Assembly (NCBI GenBank): GCA_964348755.1
Contig: CAYGDW010000005.1
Coordinates: 1 to 64,000 of the forward strand
DNA from: UBA7960 sp964348755
GTDB lineage: Bacteria; Bacteroidota; Bacteroidia; Bacteroidales; UBA7960
Direction of reading: 5' to 3'
DNA: 64,000 bases
Made by a program: the position numbers and the translations under genes. Positions within the stretch are counted from its first letter, which is position 1, and each line of letters begins with the position of its first letter. This document shows positions 10,501-18,034 of this stretch, in pieces. Below the pieces are notes generated by a model. The model saw only the letters and a program-made list of their open reading frames with translations, ran no database searches and was not told the DNA's origin.

Positions 10501-10632
10501 CTTTTCAAACAGGTCCAGGGCCAGCCTGTAGGTGGCATCGGGGGTGTCATAAGCTGGAGTTTGCTGCGAAAACCCACTTAGGGGAAAAAGCAAGGAAAAT
10601 GCCAGCAAAATTGGAAAAATCTTTCTAATCAT
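7561..10632 (-). CDS. Large periplasmic TPR-repeat protein
   Basis: A 1023-aa protein with a cleavable signal peptide (cut probably after GFSQQ, residues 20-24). It is almost wholly made of tetratricopeptide repeats from about residue 30 to the end. Many units carry the pattern of a small residue at position 8 and A/F at 20 and 27, as in ALYWRGEALYRQERFSEAIP and DDARYEIANTWLVLGNNNQA. The arrangement recalls the YbgF/CpoB and BamD-like TPR proteins of the envelope, but it is far longer and has no lipobox. It is the first gene of a likely two-gene operon with the barrel protein downstream, and it follows the RNase P RNA gene on the same strand. Partner and function are unknown. Confidence 0.75.
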   Translation of the reverse strand: MIRKIFPILLAFSLLFPLSGFSQQTPAYDTPDATYRLALDLFEKGKFGAARELFEQVIGQIDDKHNEVRISSMYYAGVSSAELFNPDAHARLLEFVDNYPTHPQQNMARFQLGNVNYRDRKYRDAASWFGTVQVSDLKPTMRDEYHFKRGYSLFMTENNALARQMFSEIRDDSSPFFAPATYYFGHIAYSDGSLTTALSAFRKIGNDETFGPVVPYYIAHIYYMQQEYDLLIEYATPMLATANPRRAPEIAKLIGDAWFRKGDFARAIPFLETFFSQAPQRITRDDQYQMGFAYFRVGRFGDAINHFDRVIGGSDALAQNAHYHLAAAYLQTDQKRFARNAFMAAFQNKHDESIAQDALFNYAKLSFELALDPFNEAILSFQRYIEQYPSSPRIEEAYRYLIDIYLSTRNFKDAMASIEKVQVNTPRLRSAYQRIAYFRGVELFNNGDFGGAVAHFDRSARFPENNNISAQALYWRGEALYRQERFSEAIPTMERFLTSPGAFSLPFFNRANYTIGYAQFKNRNYARAITAFRRFIGERGEDNRLVNDATLRIADSYFLSKEYPLALEFYDRAIRLNVADTDYAIFQKGQVQGVLGRFEAKISTMQELIQRFGQSSYIDDARYEIANTWLVLGNNNQAYTYFNQLLTQHPNSAFVKSAILKTGLIFFNTNRDDQALEMFKTVVSRYPGTPESQEALVAIRNIYVGLNRVDDFISFSQGLGFANVTTAQQDSLTYIAAENRYMQGDCTNALRGFTTYIERFPEGIFAIQANFYRAECELRANNTEAALAGYRFVIGRAKSRFTEDALLRAATIEFRRSNFGAALEHYRRLEEMADLPSNKLEGLAGQMRSLFRLARHQEATTLAASVLANTKTTREMQQEAHLITGRSAMELNRPAQARASLRSAMQTADNETSAESMYYLALIEFNAGDYQQSEKLIFDFVNKMSAYDYWLAKTFILLADNYLALGNVFQAKHTLQSIIDNYQGAELRAVAIQKLDAILEQERRQGQPRRSNPDEINLGRNPF

Positions 10633-10693
10633 AGCAGTTCTCTGATTGGTTATTTTATTTGGTTTTATATCATAATAATCAAAACAAAAAATT

Positions 10694-11072
10694 GAAAAGG
10701 CAGGTTTGTAAGCCGGGTCCTGTTTTTCGAAACATCGAAACTCCTGTCATTTATCTGGGCTGGTGCTTGCGCAACAGCTCTAACGGCCTACCCTCCGGCA
10801 TTGGGCGAGCAACCCTCAATAGCCGGTATATTTGACCTTTCAACGCATAAGGTTTACCCCCTGCTGCAGTCGCCTGCCGCAGTCGTAGGCTCTTACCCCA
10901 CGTTTTCACCCTTACCTCCCTCGCTAACGAAGCATAGGCGGTAGTTTTCTGTGGCACTTTCTCTCGACCTGCCTGCGCAAGCCGGCTTCCGGTTAGGAAG
11001 TATGCTGCTCTGTGTTGCCCGGACTTTCCTCATCCCGCTTTCGCGGAAGGCGACAGGACAACCTGCCTTTTC
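10694..11072 (-). ncRNA. rnpB: RNase P RNA, class A
   Basis: The catalytic RNA that matures tRNA 5' ends. On the minus strand it contains the conserved GAGGAAAGTCCGGGC block near its 5' end, an ACAG followed by the conserved J-regions, and the closing sequence with GACCCGGCTTACA near the 3' end. The outer P1 helix is a perfect 12-bp pairing of 11061-11072 with 10694-10705, which sets the ends and gives a 379-nt RNA. The start lies only nine bases past the stop of the DUF2027-Smr gene on the same strand. The RNA may therefore be processed from a longer transcript or use a promoter inside that gene. The small open frame at 10751-10957 is a by-product of the RNA sequence. Confidence 0.93.
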
Positions 11073-11081
11073 AACCTTTTA

Positions 11082-12146
11082 TTAATGCCTGTAAAAGCGC
11101 ACTTCTGTGGCGCCCAAACCATAACGGGCATAGGGCGCATCAAAAAATTCAATACCCCTGGTGTTTCGCAAATAACGCATAATCTCGTTTTTTAGCGTGC
11201 CCTGGCCTACACCATGTATAAAAATCAACTTTGTCATTTTTTCAATTTCGGCCTGCTCCATGCAGCGGCGGAAATAGTCCGTTTGCACCTTGAGCATATC
11301 GGCATTCGACAAGCCTGCCAAGCTATCAACCAGTTCGTTTATATGCAGGTCAACCTCCGCAATGCGGTCATCAACCTTGTGCTTGTCAAGGAAACTCTCA
11401 ATTTTTTGCACTTGCTCAGTGTTGCGTATTCCGGCACTAACCTTTTCGTTGAGCAGTTTGGCATTTTCGGCCGTAATTTCAAACGATGCGGGCTTAATGG
11501 TCAGTTCTTCCAACAGAACAAGTTTTATCATTATGGCATTTTTGCGCAGCAGTGCATCAAATTGAAAACTTTCGGCCTTGTAAACTTTTACCGGTTTAAA
11601 AATTATAGGGGCCGAGGCTGGCTGCACTGGCTGGGTTTTTCCCGGCTTAAACCAAACCATCTGAATCAGCCCGTTTACCCAATGTTCAATCTGGTTTCTT
11701 TCAACCTGGATTAAAAACAGTTTTGAGTCAGCTTCAACAAAACCATATTCTATACCTTTGAAACTGCCAGAATGGTTAATGTACAGCCCAAATAACAACT
11801 CAAAATCTGAATGGTTAATCAGAAAAAAGTCAAGGTTTCCTTCCAGTGGTTTTTCCTGATTTTGAGGTACCATGGCAAGATAGGCTCCCTCGGGCAGTTG
11901 GCCCACTCTGTTGGGCGCCGAAAACAGTGGAGAAAGGTCTGGGTTTACAGCTTCAGGCTCAATGGCAAGGGGTTTGGTCATGTCAGCACCGCCATCTCCC
12001 AGCTTCAGAAGGTCGGCCAGTGGGTACGGTATTTCAAAGCCATCCTCAATTGAAACGTACACAAGATTTTCGCTAATTATGCGGCTTACAATTCCGCCAC
12101 CTTTTTCGTTCAGAAAAGCGACCCTGTCGCCTGGTTTAAACTTCAT
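11082..12146 (-). CDS. DUF2027 and Smr domain protein
   Basis: A 354-aa protein. The N-terminal part (from MKFKPGDRVAFLNEKGGG) is the DUF2027 beta-rich region found in Bacteroidota. The C-terminal 90 residues form a Smr domain, with the DLH motif at about residue 266 and HGVGQGTLK near 313 corresponding to the HGxGxG loop. Smr domains act as DNA- or RNA-cleaving modules in MutS2 and related proteins. Here there is no MutS ATPase, so a role in nucleic acid processing is only inferred. No signal peptide is seen, so it is probably cytoplasmic. rnpB begins nine bases downstream. A TAATTTTG -7 box lies upstream at 12228-12235. Confidence 0.82.
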   Translation of the reverse strand: MKFKPGDRVAFLNEKGGGIVSRIISENLVYVSIEDGFEIPYPLADLLKLGDGGADMTKPLAIEPEAVNPDLSPLFSAPNRVGQLPEGAYLAMVPQNQEKPLEGNLDFFLINHSDFELLFGLYINHSGSFKGIEYGFVEADSKLFLIQVERNQIEHWVNGLIQMVWFKPGKTQPVQPASAPIIFKPVKVYKAESFQFDALLRKNAIMIKLVLLEELTIKPASFEITAENAKLLNEKVSAGIRNTEQVQKIESFLDKHKVDDRIAEVDLHINELVDSLAGLSNADMLKVQTDYFRRCMEQAEIEKMTKLIFIHGVGQGTLKNEIMRYLRNTRGIEFFDAPYARYGLGATEVRFYRH

Positions 12147-12227
12147 GCCTTATTTTTTTCTCTCGGTTATTATACTTTTTAGAAACGAAACCAATTGCAT
12201 TTCAATATGCCTCGGTTCTATTTTATG

Positions 12228-12235
12228 CAAAATTA
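12228..12235 (-). promoter_or_regulatory. Candidate -7 box for the DUF2027-Smr gene
   Basis: The minus strand reads TAATTTTG, matching TAnnTTTG, 81 bases before the start codon. No TTTG is seen at the expected -33 position, so support is partial. Confidence 0.35.
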
Positions 12236-12348
12236 ACATAAATCGTGCTTGGCTTACCTGCTGTGGCCTAAATTTGACAGCCAATTATCAGCCTGCAGGC
12301 TCTTAATAATATTTTGAAGTTTTAATCATTTGCCTGCATAAAAGTTTA

Positions 12349-12356
12349 TAAATTTG
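12349..12356 (+). promoter_or_regulatory. Candidate -7 box for the flippase gene
   Basis: TAAATTTG matches TAnnTTTG and lies 59 bases before the start codon at 12416. The nearest TTTG (12329-12332) is 16 bases upstream, shorter than the usual 19-21. Confidence 0.35.
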
Positions 12357-12415
12357 GCAAATTCCGGTATTTTAAAAAATTTTAAAAAATCGGCACAACA
12401 AAATTATCTGTTGGT

Positions 12416-13909
12416 ATGCAGCGAAAATTCTTAAGAAATCTTGTTTTGCTAGTGGTTTTAAACCTCCTTATAAAACCATTTTGGATACTCGGAATTGACC
12501 GAAGCGTGCAAAACACCGTGGGGGCTGCCGAGTATGGCTTTTACTTTGCCATTCTCAATTTTTCATTCCTTTTTAATATTTTGCTCGATCTTGGCATTAC
12601 AAATTTTAACAACCGCAACATTGCAAGGCACAGCCAATTGCTTAGCAAGCACTTTCCTAATATTTTCGTTTTGAAGTTGCTTTTGTTTGCCTTGTATCTG
12701 GTTTTTACTTTTGGAGGTGCTCTGTTTATCAATTACAGCCGTGAACAAATTTTTTTGCTTTCGGTACTTGCTGTTAACCAGTTTTTGGCGGGTTTTATTT
12801 TATATCTGCGCTCAAACCTCAGCGGCCTTCACCTTTTTAAAACTGACAGCCTTATTTCGGTACTCGACCGCACCCTAATGATTGTTTTGGTGGGTGTTTT
12901 GCTATGGGGCAACATATTGAGTGAGTTTAAAATCAGTTATTATGTTTATGCCCAAACCCTCTCTTACCTCCTGACTTTTTCTGTTACTTTTTTTATTGTG
13001 GTCAGAAAATCAGGTGCTCGATTATTTAAACTGAACTGGGATCCGGTTTTTATGCTTATGATTATAAGGCAAAGTTTCCCTTTTGCATTACTGGTTTTGT
13101 TTATGACTTTTTACACCCGGATTGACAGCGTAATGCTGGAGCGGATTTTGCCCGATGGGGCCCGATATAGTGGCATTTATGCCTCGGCATACCGCCTGCT
13201 CGATGCTGCCAATCAGTTTTCGTTTCTTTTTGCGGTGCTGCTTTTGCCAATTTTTTCGCGAATGATCAAACAAAAGGAGGCTGTTGGTAGCCTGGTTCGC
13301 TTGTCGTTTACCCTGGCTATTACACCAGCCATTATACTGGCCTCCGGAGCGTTTTTCTATTCATCCGAAATCATGCAACTTCTTTATCCAACATACCTGG
13401 GTGAATCTGTTTCCGATTTTCAATTTCGCATGGAGGTATCAAGCCGCATTTTTGCTTTGCTTATGCTTTGCTCGGTGGGCGTTTCGGCTAACTATATTTT
13501 TGGCACCCTGCTCACTGCCAATGGCAGCCTCAAGGAGCTCAATTTTATATCCTTTGCCGGGGTAGCTGTAAATACAGGCCTTAATCTTTTGCTAATCCCA
13601 CAATACCAGGCGGTGGGTTCGGCAGTAGCAAGCCTGGTAACTCTGACAATGGTGGCAGCAGCGCAGGCAATGGTTGTGTCGCGAATATTCAGAATCAGGC
13701 CTGGTTCCGGGTTTGTTTTAAGGTTGTTGCTGGTTGTGGCAGGCACAATTCTCATTGCGCAATTAAGCTATTTACTCCCTTTTGCCTGGATAATAAACCT
13801 GATTATTATGGGTTGTGCCAGCATTTTATTTTCTATGCTGGCCGGATTTTTCAGATTAGGCCATTTTTTGAAAATTATGGGCCTGGGTCAGCAAACCCAA
13901 CCCCAATAA
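12416..13909 (+). CDS. Polysaccharide flippase (Wzx-like, MOP superfamily)
   Basis: A 497-aa integral membrane protein with about 12-14 hydrophobic segments spread along its length and short polar loops, matching oligosaccharide flippases of the polysaccharide transport family. Members move undecaprenyl-linked repeat units across the inner membrane. The N-terminal pattern (NLLIKPFWILGIDRSVQNTVG, then EYGFYFAILNFSFLFN) resembles the first two helices of such proteins. It heads a three-gene run with a chain-length determinant and an O-antigen ligase/polymerase, which supports a surface-polysaccharide role. The substrate is unknown. A multidrug MATE transporter is less likely given these neighbours. 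Confidence 0.82.
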   Translation: MQRKFLRNLVLLVVLNLLIKPFWILGIDRSVQNTVGAAEYGFYFAILNFSFLFNILLDLGITNFNNRNIARHSQLLSKHFPNIFVLKLLLFALYLVFTFGGALFINYSREQIFLLSVLAVNQFLAGFILYLRSNLSGLHLFKTDSLISVLDRTLMIVLVGVLLWGNILSEFKISYYVYAQTLSYLLTFSVTFFIVVRKSGARLFKLNWDPVFMLMIIRQSFPFALLVLFMTFYTRIDSVMLERILPDGARYSGIYASAYRLLDAANQFSFLFAVLLLPIFSRMIKQKEAVGSLVRLSFTLAITPAIILASGAFFYSSEIMQLLYPTYLGESVSDFQFRMEVSSRIFALLMLCSVGVSANYIFGTLLTANGSLKELNFISFAGVAVNTGLNLLLIPQYQAVGSAVASLVTLTMVAAAQAMVVSRIFRIRPGSGFVLRLLLVVAGTILIAQLSYLLPFAWIINLIIMGCASILFSMLAGFFRLGHFLKIMGLGQQTQPQ

Positions 13910-14021
13910 TGATCAAAGGCATTGTTTCAGGTATTAGCCAAATTTTAATTATTTTTGGCCACACTCCGAATAATTTCAACACTGGGTTCGTTCGTATTAT
14001 AAAGATTTAAACACCAATCAG

Positions 14022-15053
14022 ATGGATCATTACAAAAAAGATTTTGATTCTACCAACGTTTTTGTGTTCATTATTCGCTGGTGGAAACATCTTGGCATTA
14101 TTTGCTTTGTTGCCGCTCTTGGCGGGGCCATTTTTTCGGGGCCAAGATTTATTACGCCAATGTTCGAGTCGGTCGTTACCATGTTTCCGGCATCTTCGGC
14201 CAGCATTTCGAAAGCGGTGCTGGGCGGTCAGGATTTTTTGCAATATGGCAATATTGAAGATGCCGAGAGGCTTTTGCAGGTTTTGGGCTCAGTGGCCATT
14301 CGCAAAAGGGTTAATGATCGTTTTGGCCTAATGGAGCATTACGGTATTAAGCCGGGTCAAACGTACCGGCGCACCCGTTTCAACCAGATTTATTCTGAAA
14401 ATATCTCCTCGCGCCGCACGCAGTATGGTGCCGTTGAAGTGAAGGTTCGCGACAAAGATCCGGCCATGGCGGCCAATATTGCCAATCAAATTGCTGCCCT
14501 GGCCGACTCGGTGCAAAACGAAATGCGCCTTCAGCGTGCTCAGCAAGCTTACGATGTGGCACTTGAAAACTATGAAGGCCTCAAGCTGGAGCTTAGACTG
14601 GCCGAAGACTCGCTGAGGGAAGTAATGCAAACCGGAATTTACGACCTTGGAGGGCAATCGTCAATGCTTAGCCGGCAATTGGCAATAGACCTTTCGGCAG
14701 GCAACCTGCGTGGGGTCAATGCTATAGATGAACGACTCGGGGTTTTGGGATACAGTGGTGGCGCATTTATTTTTCTATCAACAAAAATTCACCACATTAG
14801 CTTTCACCTGGCAACCATGCAAAGGCGAATACAGGAAACAAGAGCAGACCTTGACAACTTTCTGAACTTTAAATTTATAATCGATCCGGCCATAGAAGCC
14901 GAACGAAAAGCATATCCCGTGAGATGGCTTATTGTTTTTTTGGCAACTTTCGGGGCAGGGCTTATGGGTATTATTATTCTTATGATTTTGGAACAACTTG
15001 CTTCGAAAGGCATAATAAACCACAAATCATTGGCCAACAATAAAACTGCCTAA
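14022..15053 (+). CDS. Wzz-like polysaccharide chain-length determinant
   Basis: A 343-aa inner-membrane protein. One membrane segment is near residues 26-45 and another near 298-322. Between them lies a large periplasmic part with a long coiled-coil-like helix (about residues 150-215), the layout of Wzz/polysaccharide co-polymerases. No tyrosine-kinase domain follows the second segment, so it is a short form. It sits between a flippase and an O-antigen ligase/polymerase gene, and the next gene starts one base after its stop. It probably controls the length of the chain exported by this locus. Confidence 0.78.
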   Translation: MDHYKKDFDSTNVFVFIIRWWKHLGIICFVAALGGAIFSGPRFITPMFESVVTMFPASSASISKAVLGGQDFLQYGNIEDAERLLQVLGSVAIRKRVNDRFGLMEHYGIKPGQTYRRTRFNQIYSENISSRRTQYGAVEVKVRDKDPAMAANIANQIAALADSVQNEMRLQRAQQAYDVALENYEGLKLELRLAEDSLREVMQTGIYDLGGQSSMLSRQLAIDLSAGNLRGVNAIDERLGVLGYSGGAFIFLSTKIHHISFHLATMQRRIQETRADLDNFLNFKFIIDPAIEAERKAYPVRWLIVFLATFGAGLMGIIILMILEQLASKGIINHKSLANNKTA

Positions 15054-15054
15054 G

Positions 15055-16506
15055 GTGGTTGAGCATCTTAAACGCAATATCCTTTATCTTTTCAGCCTGG
15101 GTTTTACCATTCTGAACATATTTTTTTTGGCTAACGGGCATTATTGGTTTACTGCATTGCCATTGGCTTTGGCTATATTGGTGCTTTTTTTCTTTTCGCT
15201 CGATAAACTGCTGCTGATAATTGCGGGGCTAACGCCATTCACTTTTAAATTCGAATTTGTGCAATTTGGGTTTACGGTGAATTTGCCCACCGAACCCCTG
15301 ATTGTTGCTGCCATGTTGCTGTTTTTTTTGCGGCTTATACAAGAACCTGTTTACAACCTCCGCGTGCTGAAACACCCCCTTACAATTATTCTCGTTCTGA
15401 ACCTTGTTTGGATGCTGGTAACTTCATTTACCAGCGAAATCCCTTTGGTTTCATTCAAGTATTTTTTTGCACGACTTTGGTTTGTTGTTACATTTTATTT
15501 TCTGGCAATAAACCTATTTAAAAAATATGCCAACCTTCATAAATTCTTATGGTTTTTTGGCGCTGGTCTGGGCCTGGTTGTCATTGCCATTACGGTAGAA
15601 CACGCCCAATTTGGTTTTGAACGAATGGCCGGAACATGGGTAGTTGATCCTTTTTTTAGCGACCATACAAACTACTCATCAACCCTTGCTTTGGTAGCCC
15701 CTTTCTTTATCGTTATGGCTTTTAACAAGCGCTATAGCCCATTGCGCCGATCATTGGCCTCTATATTTTTTCTGATATTTTGCATGGGCATACTTTTCAG
15801 CTATAGCCGGGCAACCTGGCTAAGCCTCATGGTGGCCTCAGGTGGTTTTATTGTTTTGGGCCTGAAAATTCCGCTTCGGTTTATTGCTGCAGGTATGGTG
15901 CTAATTGCCGCTACCCTGGTTACCTTCCAGGATCAGGTTATTATACGGCTTGAGCGAAATACCCAGGAGTCGAGTGGCGAGTTTTCCGAACATGTGAGGT
16001 CTATATCAAATATTTCGTCAGATGCTTCGAATCTTGAACGGATAAACCGTTGGCGTTCGGCCTTTCGTATGTTTGAAGAGCGGCCTGTATTTGGCTGGGG
16101 GCCTGGCACATACCAGTTTGTGTACGCACCTTTTCAACGTTCTGAAGATTTTACCATTATTACCACCAACTTTGGCAACCTGGGCAATGCCCACAGCGAA
16201 TATATAGGGCCTCTGGCCGAAAGTGGCCTGGCAGGCATGCTGCTGTTTGTGGCTCTTGCCATTATGGTAATACATACCGGGGTAAAACTATTCAAAAAAG
16301 CGCCAACCCGCGAAATGCGGCTAATGGCCCTAGGTATTACACTTGGGTTTATTACTTATTTTATGCATGGCCTGCTTAATAATTTTCTCGACACCGACAA
16401 GGCCGCCGTGCCCTTTTGGGGTATGATGGCAATGCTGGTGGCCATTGATGCCTTTTACCGGAAGGAGCCTTTGCAAAGTGATGAAATAAACCTGTTTGCG
16501 AATTAA
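15055..16506 (+). CDS. O-antigen ligase/polymerase family protein (Wzy_C)
   Basis: A 483-aa protein with about 11-12 membrane segments. A large periplasmic loop at about residues 300-380 carries the Wzy_C signature: ERPVFGWGPGTYQF followed by GNAHSEYIGPLAESGLAG, the region that transfers or polymerises lipid-linked glycans. Whether it is a ligase (WaaL) or a polymerase (Wzy) cannot be told from sequence. I chose the GTG start one base after the upstream stop because it leaves the first membrane segment intact and no ATG lies nearby. Translation is probably coupled to the Wzz-like gene. Confidence 0.8.
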   Translation: MVEHLKRNILYLFSLGFTILNIFFLANGHYWFTALPLALAILVLFFFSLDKLLLIIAGLTPFTFKFEFVQFGFTVNLPTEPLIVAAMLLFFLRLIQEPVYNLRVLKHPLTIILVLNLVWMLVTSFTSEIPLVSFKYFFARLWFVVTFYFLAINLFKKYANLHKFLWFFGAGLGLVVIAITVEHAQFGFERMAGTWVVDPFFSDHTNYSSTLALVAPFFIVMAFNKRYSPLRRSLASIFFLIFCMGILFSYSRATWLSLMVASGGFIVLGLKIPLRFIAAGMVLIAATLVTFQDQVIIRLERNTQESSGEFSEHVRSISNISSDASNLERINRWRSAFRMFEERPVFGWGPGTYQFVYAPFQRSEDFTIITTNFGNLGNAHSEYIGPLAESGLAGMLLFVALAIMVIHTGVKLFKKAPTREMRLMALGITLGFITYFMHGLLNNFLDTDKAAVPFWGMMAMLVAIDAFYRKEPLQSDEINLFAN

Positions 16507-16633
16507 ACACAAACATTTATGAACCGAAGGTCAGCGAAGCTAAAATAACGAACATTGAGTTCAATCCGACCTTAATATAAAAATTATTTACTGATGAAAA
16601 ATACAATGATTCAGAAAAAAGAAATGGGCCAAA

Positions 16634-16665
16634 CTTGGGTATAAACACATAAAATCGTAATTTTA
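16634..16665 (+). promoter_or_regulatory. Candidate promoter of the nitroreductase gene
   Basis: CTTG (16634-16637), 20 bases, then TAATTTTA (16658-16665). This fits the Bacteroidota form except for the last base of the -7 box and the first base of the -33 element. The start codon is 19 bases further on. Confidence 0.5.
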
Positions 16666-16684
16666 CCAGCCCAAAATCAGGCCA

Positions 16685-17446
16685 ATGAATCCTACCTTAA
16701 AAACCCTTCTCGAGCACAAAACAATACGCAATTATAAAAGCGACCCGATATCTGAAGATATTCTTAATAAAATACTTGAAGCTGGCTTCAGGGCATCTAC
16801 AACGGGCAATATGCAACTTTACAGCGTAATAGTAAGCAGCGATGAACAAAATCGCAAAGAGTTGTGCAAGTTGCATTTTAACCAGAAAATGGTTGAGCAG
16901 GCTCCGGTGCTGCTTACCTTTTGTGCCGATTTTAACCGTTTTAACAAGTGGTGCCTGCAGCGCGAAGCCGAGCCGGGTTACGACAATTTCCTGTCGTTTT
17001 TTACAGCCGCCATCGATGCCCTTTTGGTTGCCCAAAATGCTTGTGTAGCCGCCGAATCGTTTGGGCTGGGGATTTGCTACTTAGGTACAACCACTTACCA
17101 GGCCGATAAACTTATTGAGTTCTTTAACCTGCCCGAAGGCGTGGTGCCAATAACCACCGTGGTGGTGGGATACCCCAACGAAGATCCTGAGCAAGCCGAC
17201 AGGCTTCCGGCTCATGGCATGGTGCATTACGAAAAGTATAAAGATTATTCTACCGAGGAAATTGACCAGATATACCGCGAAAAGGAAAACCTGCCACTGA
17301 CCGAAAAGCTCATTAAAGAAAACCAGCTCGACACCCTGGCCCAAATCTTTGTTTACAAGCGTTACACAAAAAAGGACAACCTGCATTTTAGCAAAGTGTT
17401 TCTTGAAGCCATTGCTGATCAGGGTTTTATGAACAATCAAAGCTAA
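16685..17446 (+). CDS. Nitroreductase family FMN-dependent oxidoreductase
   Basis: A 253-aa protein of the nitroreductase fold. The N-terminal 'HKTIRNYKSDPISEDILNKIL' pattern holds the Arg that contacts the FMN phosphate. The middle stretch with AAESFGLGICYLGTTTYQ matches the second FMN region of NfsA/FRP-type enzymes. Family members use NAD(P)H to reduce nitro compounds, quinones or flavins; the natural substrate here is unknown. The C-terminal region is like that of NADPH-dependent NfsA-type members. The gene stands alone with its own candidate promoter and converges on the gene at 17459. Confidence 0.83.
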   Translation: MNPTLKTLLEHKTIRNYKSDPISEDILNKILEAGFRASTTGNMQLYSVIVSSDEQNRKELCKLHFNQKMVEQAPVLLTFCADFNRFNKWCLQREAEPGYDNFLSFFTAAIDALLVAQNACVAAESFGLGICYLGTTTYQADKLIEFFNLPEGVVPITTVVVGYPNEDPEQADRLPAHGMVHYEKYKDYSTEEIDQIYREKENLPLTEKLIKENQLDTLAQIFVYKRYTKKDNLHFSKVFLEAIADQGFMNNQS

Positions 17447-17458
17447 TTTCCTGCAGCA

Positions 17459-18016
17459 TTAATCGCCAACTGCCCTGTCGCCAACAAAATGTTGCTCTTT
17501 GTGCTTGAAAAGAACGTTGAAGGTAGTTAGCGAGCCGTAAATGCGTGTTATATATTGCTGAAGGTTAATTTTTTCCTCCTCGTCGAGCTTTTCGTTGCTG
17601 TTTATTCGTTGCTCAAGCACACGCAGGCGATCGCGCACCAACACAATTTTATGAAAAAAACTGTCAATAGGTATCTCCTTTGGCTTCAGGTCGGTACTGC
17701 CCGGCTGAAGTATTATGGTTCCTTTCTTCCATTTGTCGCCCAGTTCTACAGTTTCCGGAAAATCTACAAAGCGCTTTAACACCCCGGTAAACACTTTTTC
17801 CAGGTCAGACAAACTCAATGATGGCCCGCTACTGCCTTGCTCAGTAACTTTTGAAGGGACTATAAGTTTAAGGCCGGTGAAACTGCGCGAAATGTCTTTG
17901 TCGCCGCGGTTTAAGAAAAAAACACTTAGGGTTGTCAGGGTCGCATTGGTTATTATGCCTGTTCCAAATTGGGGGTGCTCTATTTTGGCTCCAATATTAA
18001 AATTGTCATTTTCCAT
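17459..18016 (-). CDS. Hypothetical protein with N-terminal Tudor-like region
   Basis: A 185-aa soluble protein. The first 55 residues (with IGAKIEHPQFGTGII, a hydrophobic beta run, and GLKLIV) resemble the small beta-barrel at the C-terminus of UvrD/PcrA helicases, a fold that binds RNA polymerase or nucleic acid. The rest is helical with no motif I recognise. The gene follows the nucleoside kinase by 18 bases on the same strand and may be co-transcribed. No function can be assigned. Confidence 0.55.
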   Translation of the reverse strand: MENDNFNIGAKIEHPQFGTGIITNATLTTLSVFFLNRGDKDISRSFTGLKLIVPSKVTEQGSSGPSLSLSDLEKVFTGVLKRFVDFPETVELGDKWKKGTIILQPGSTDLKPKEIPIDSFFHKIVLVRDRLRVLEQRINSNEKLDEEEKINLQQYITRIYGSLTTFNVLFKHKEQHFVGDRAVGD

Positions 18017-18034
18017 AATTTTAAAAAAGTTTTG

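Noticed and set aside
10751..10957. A 68-aa open frame on the minus strand
   Set aside because: It lies wholly inside the RNase P RNA gene and has no protein-like features.
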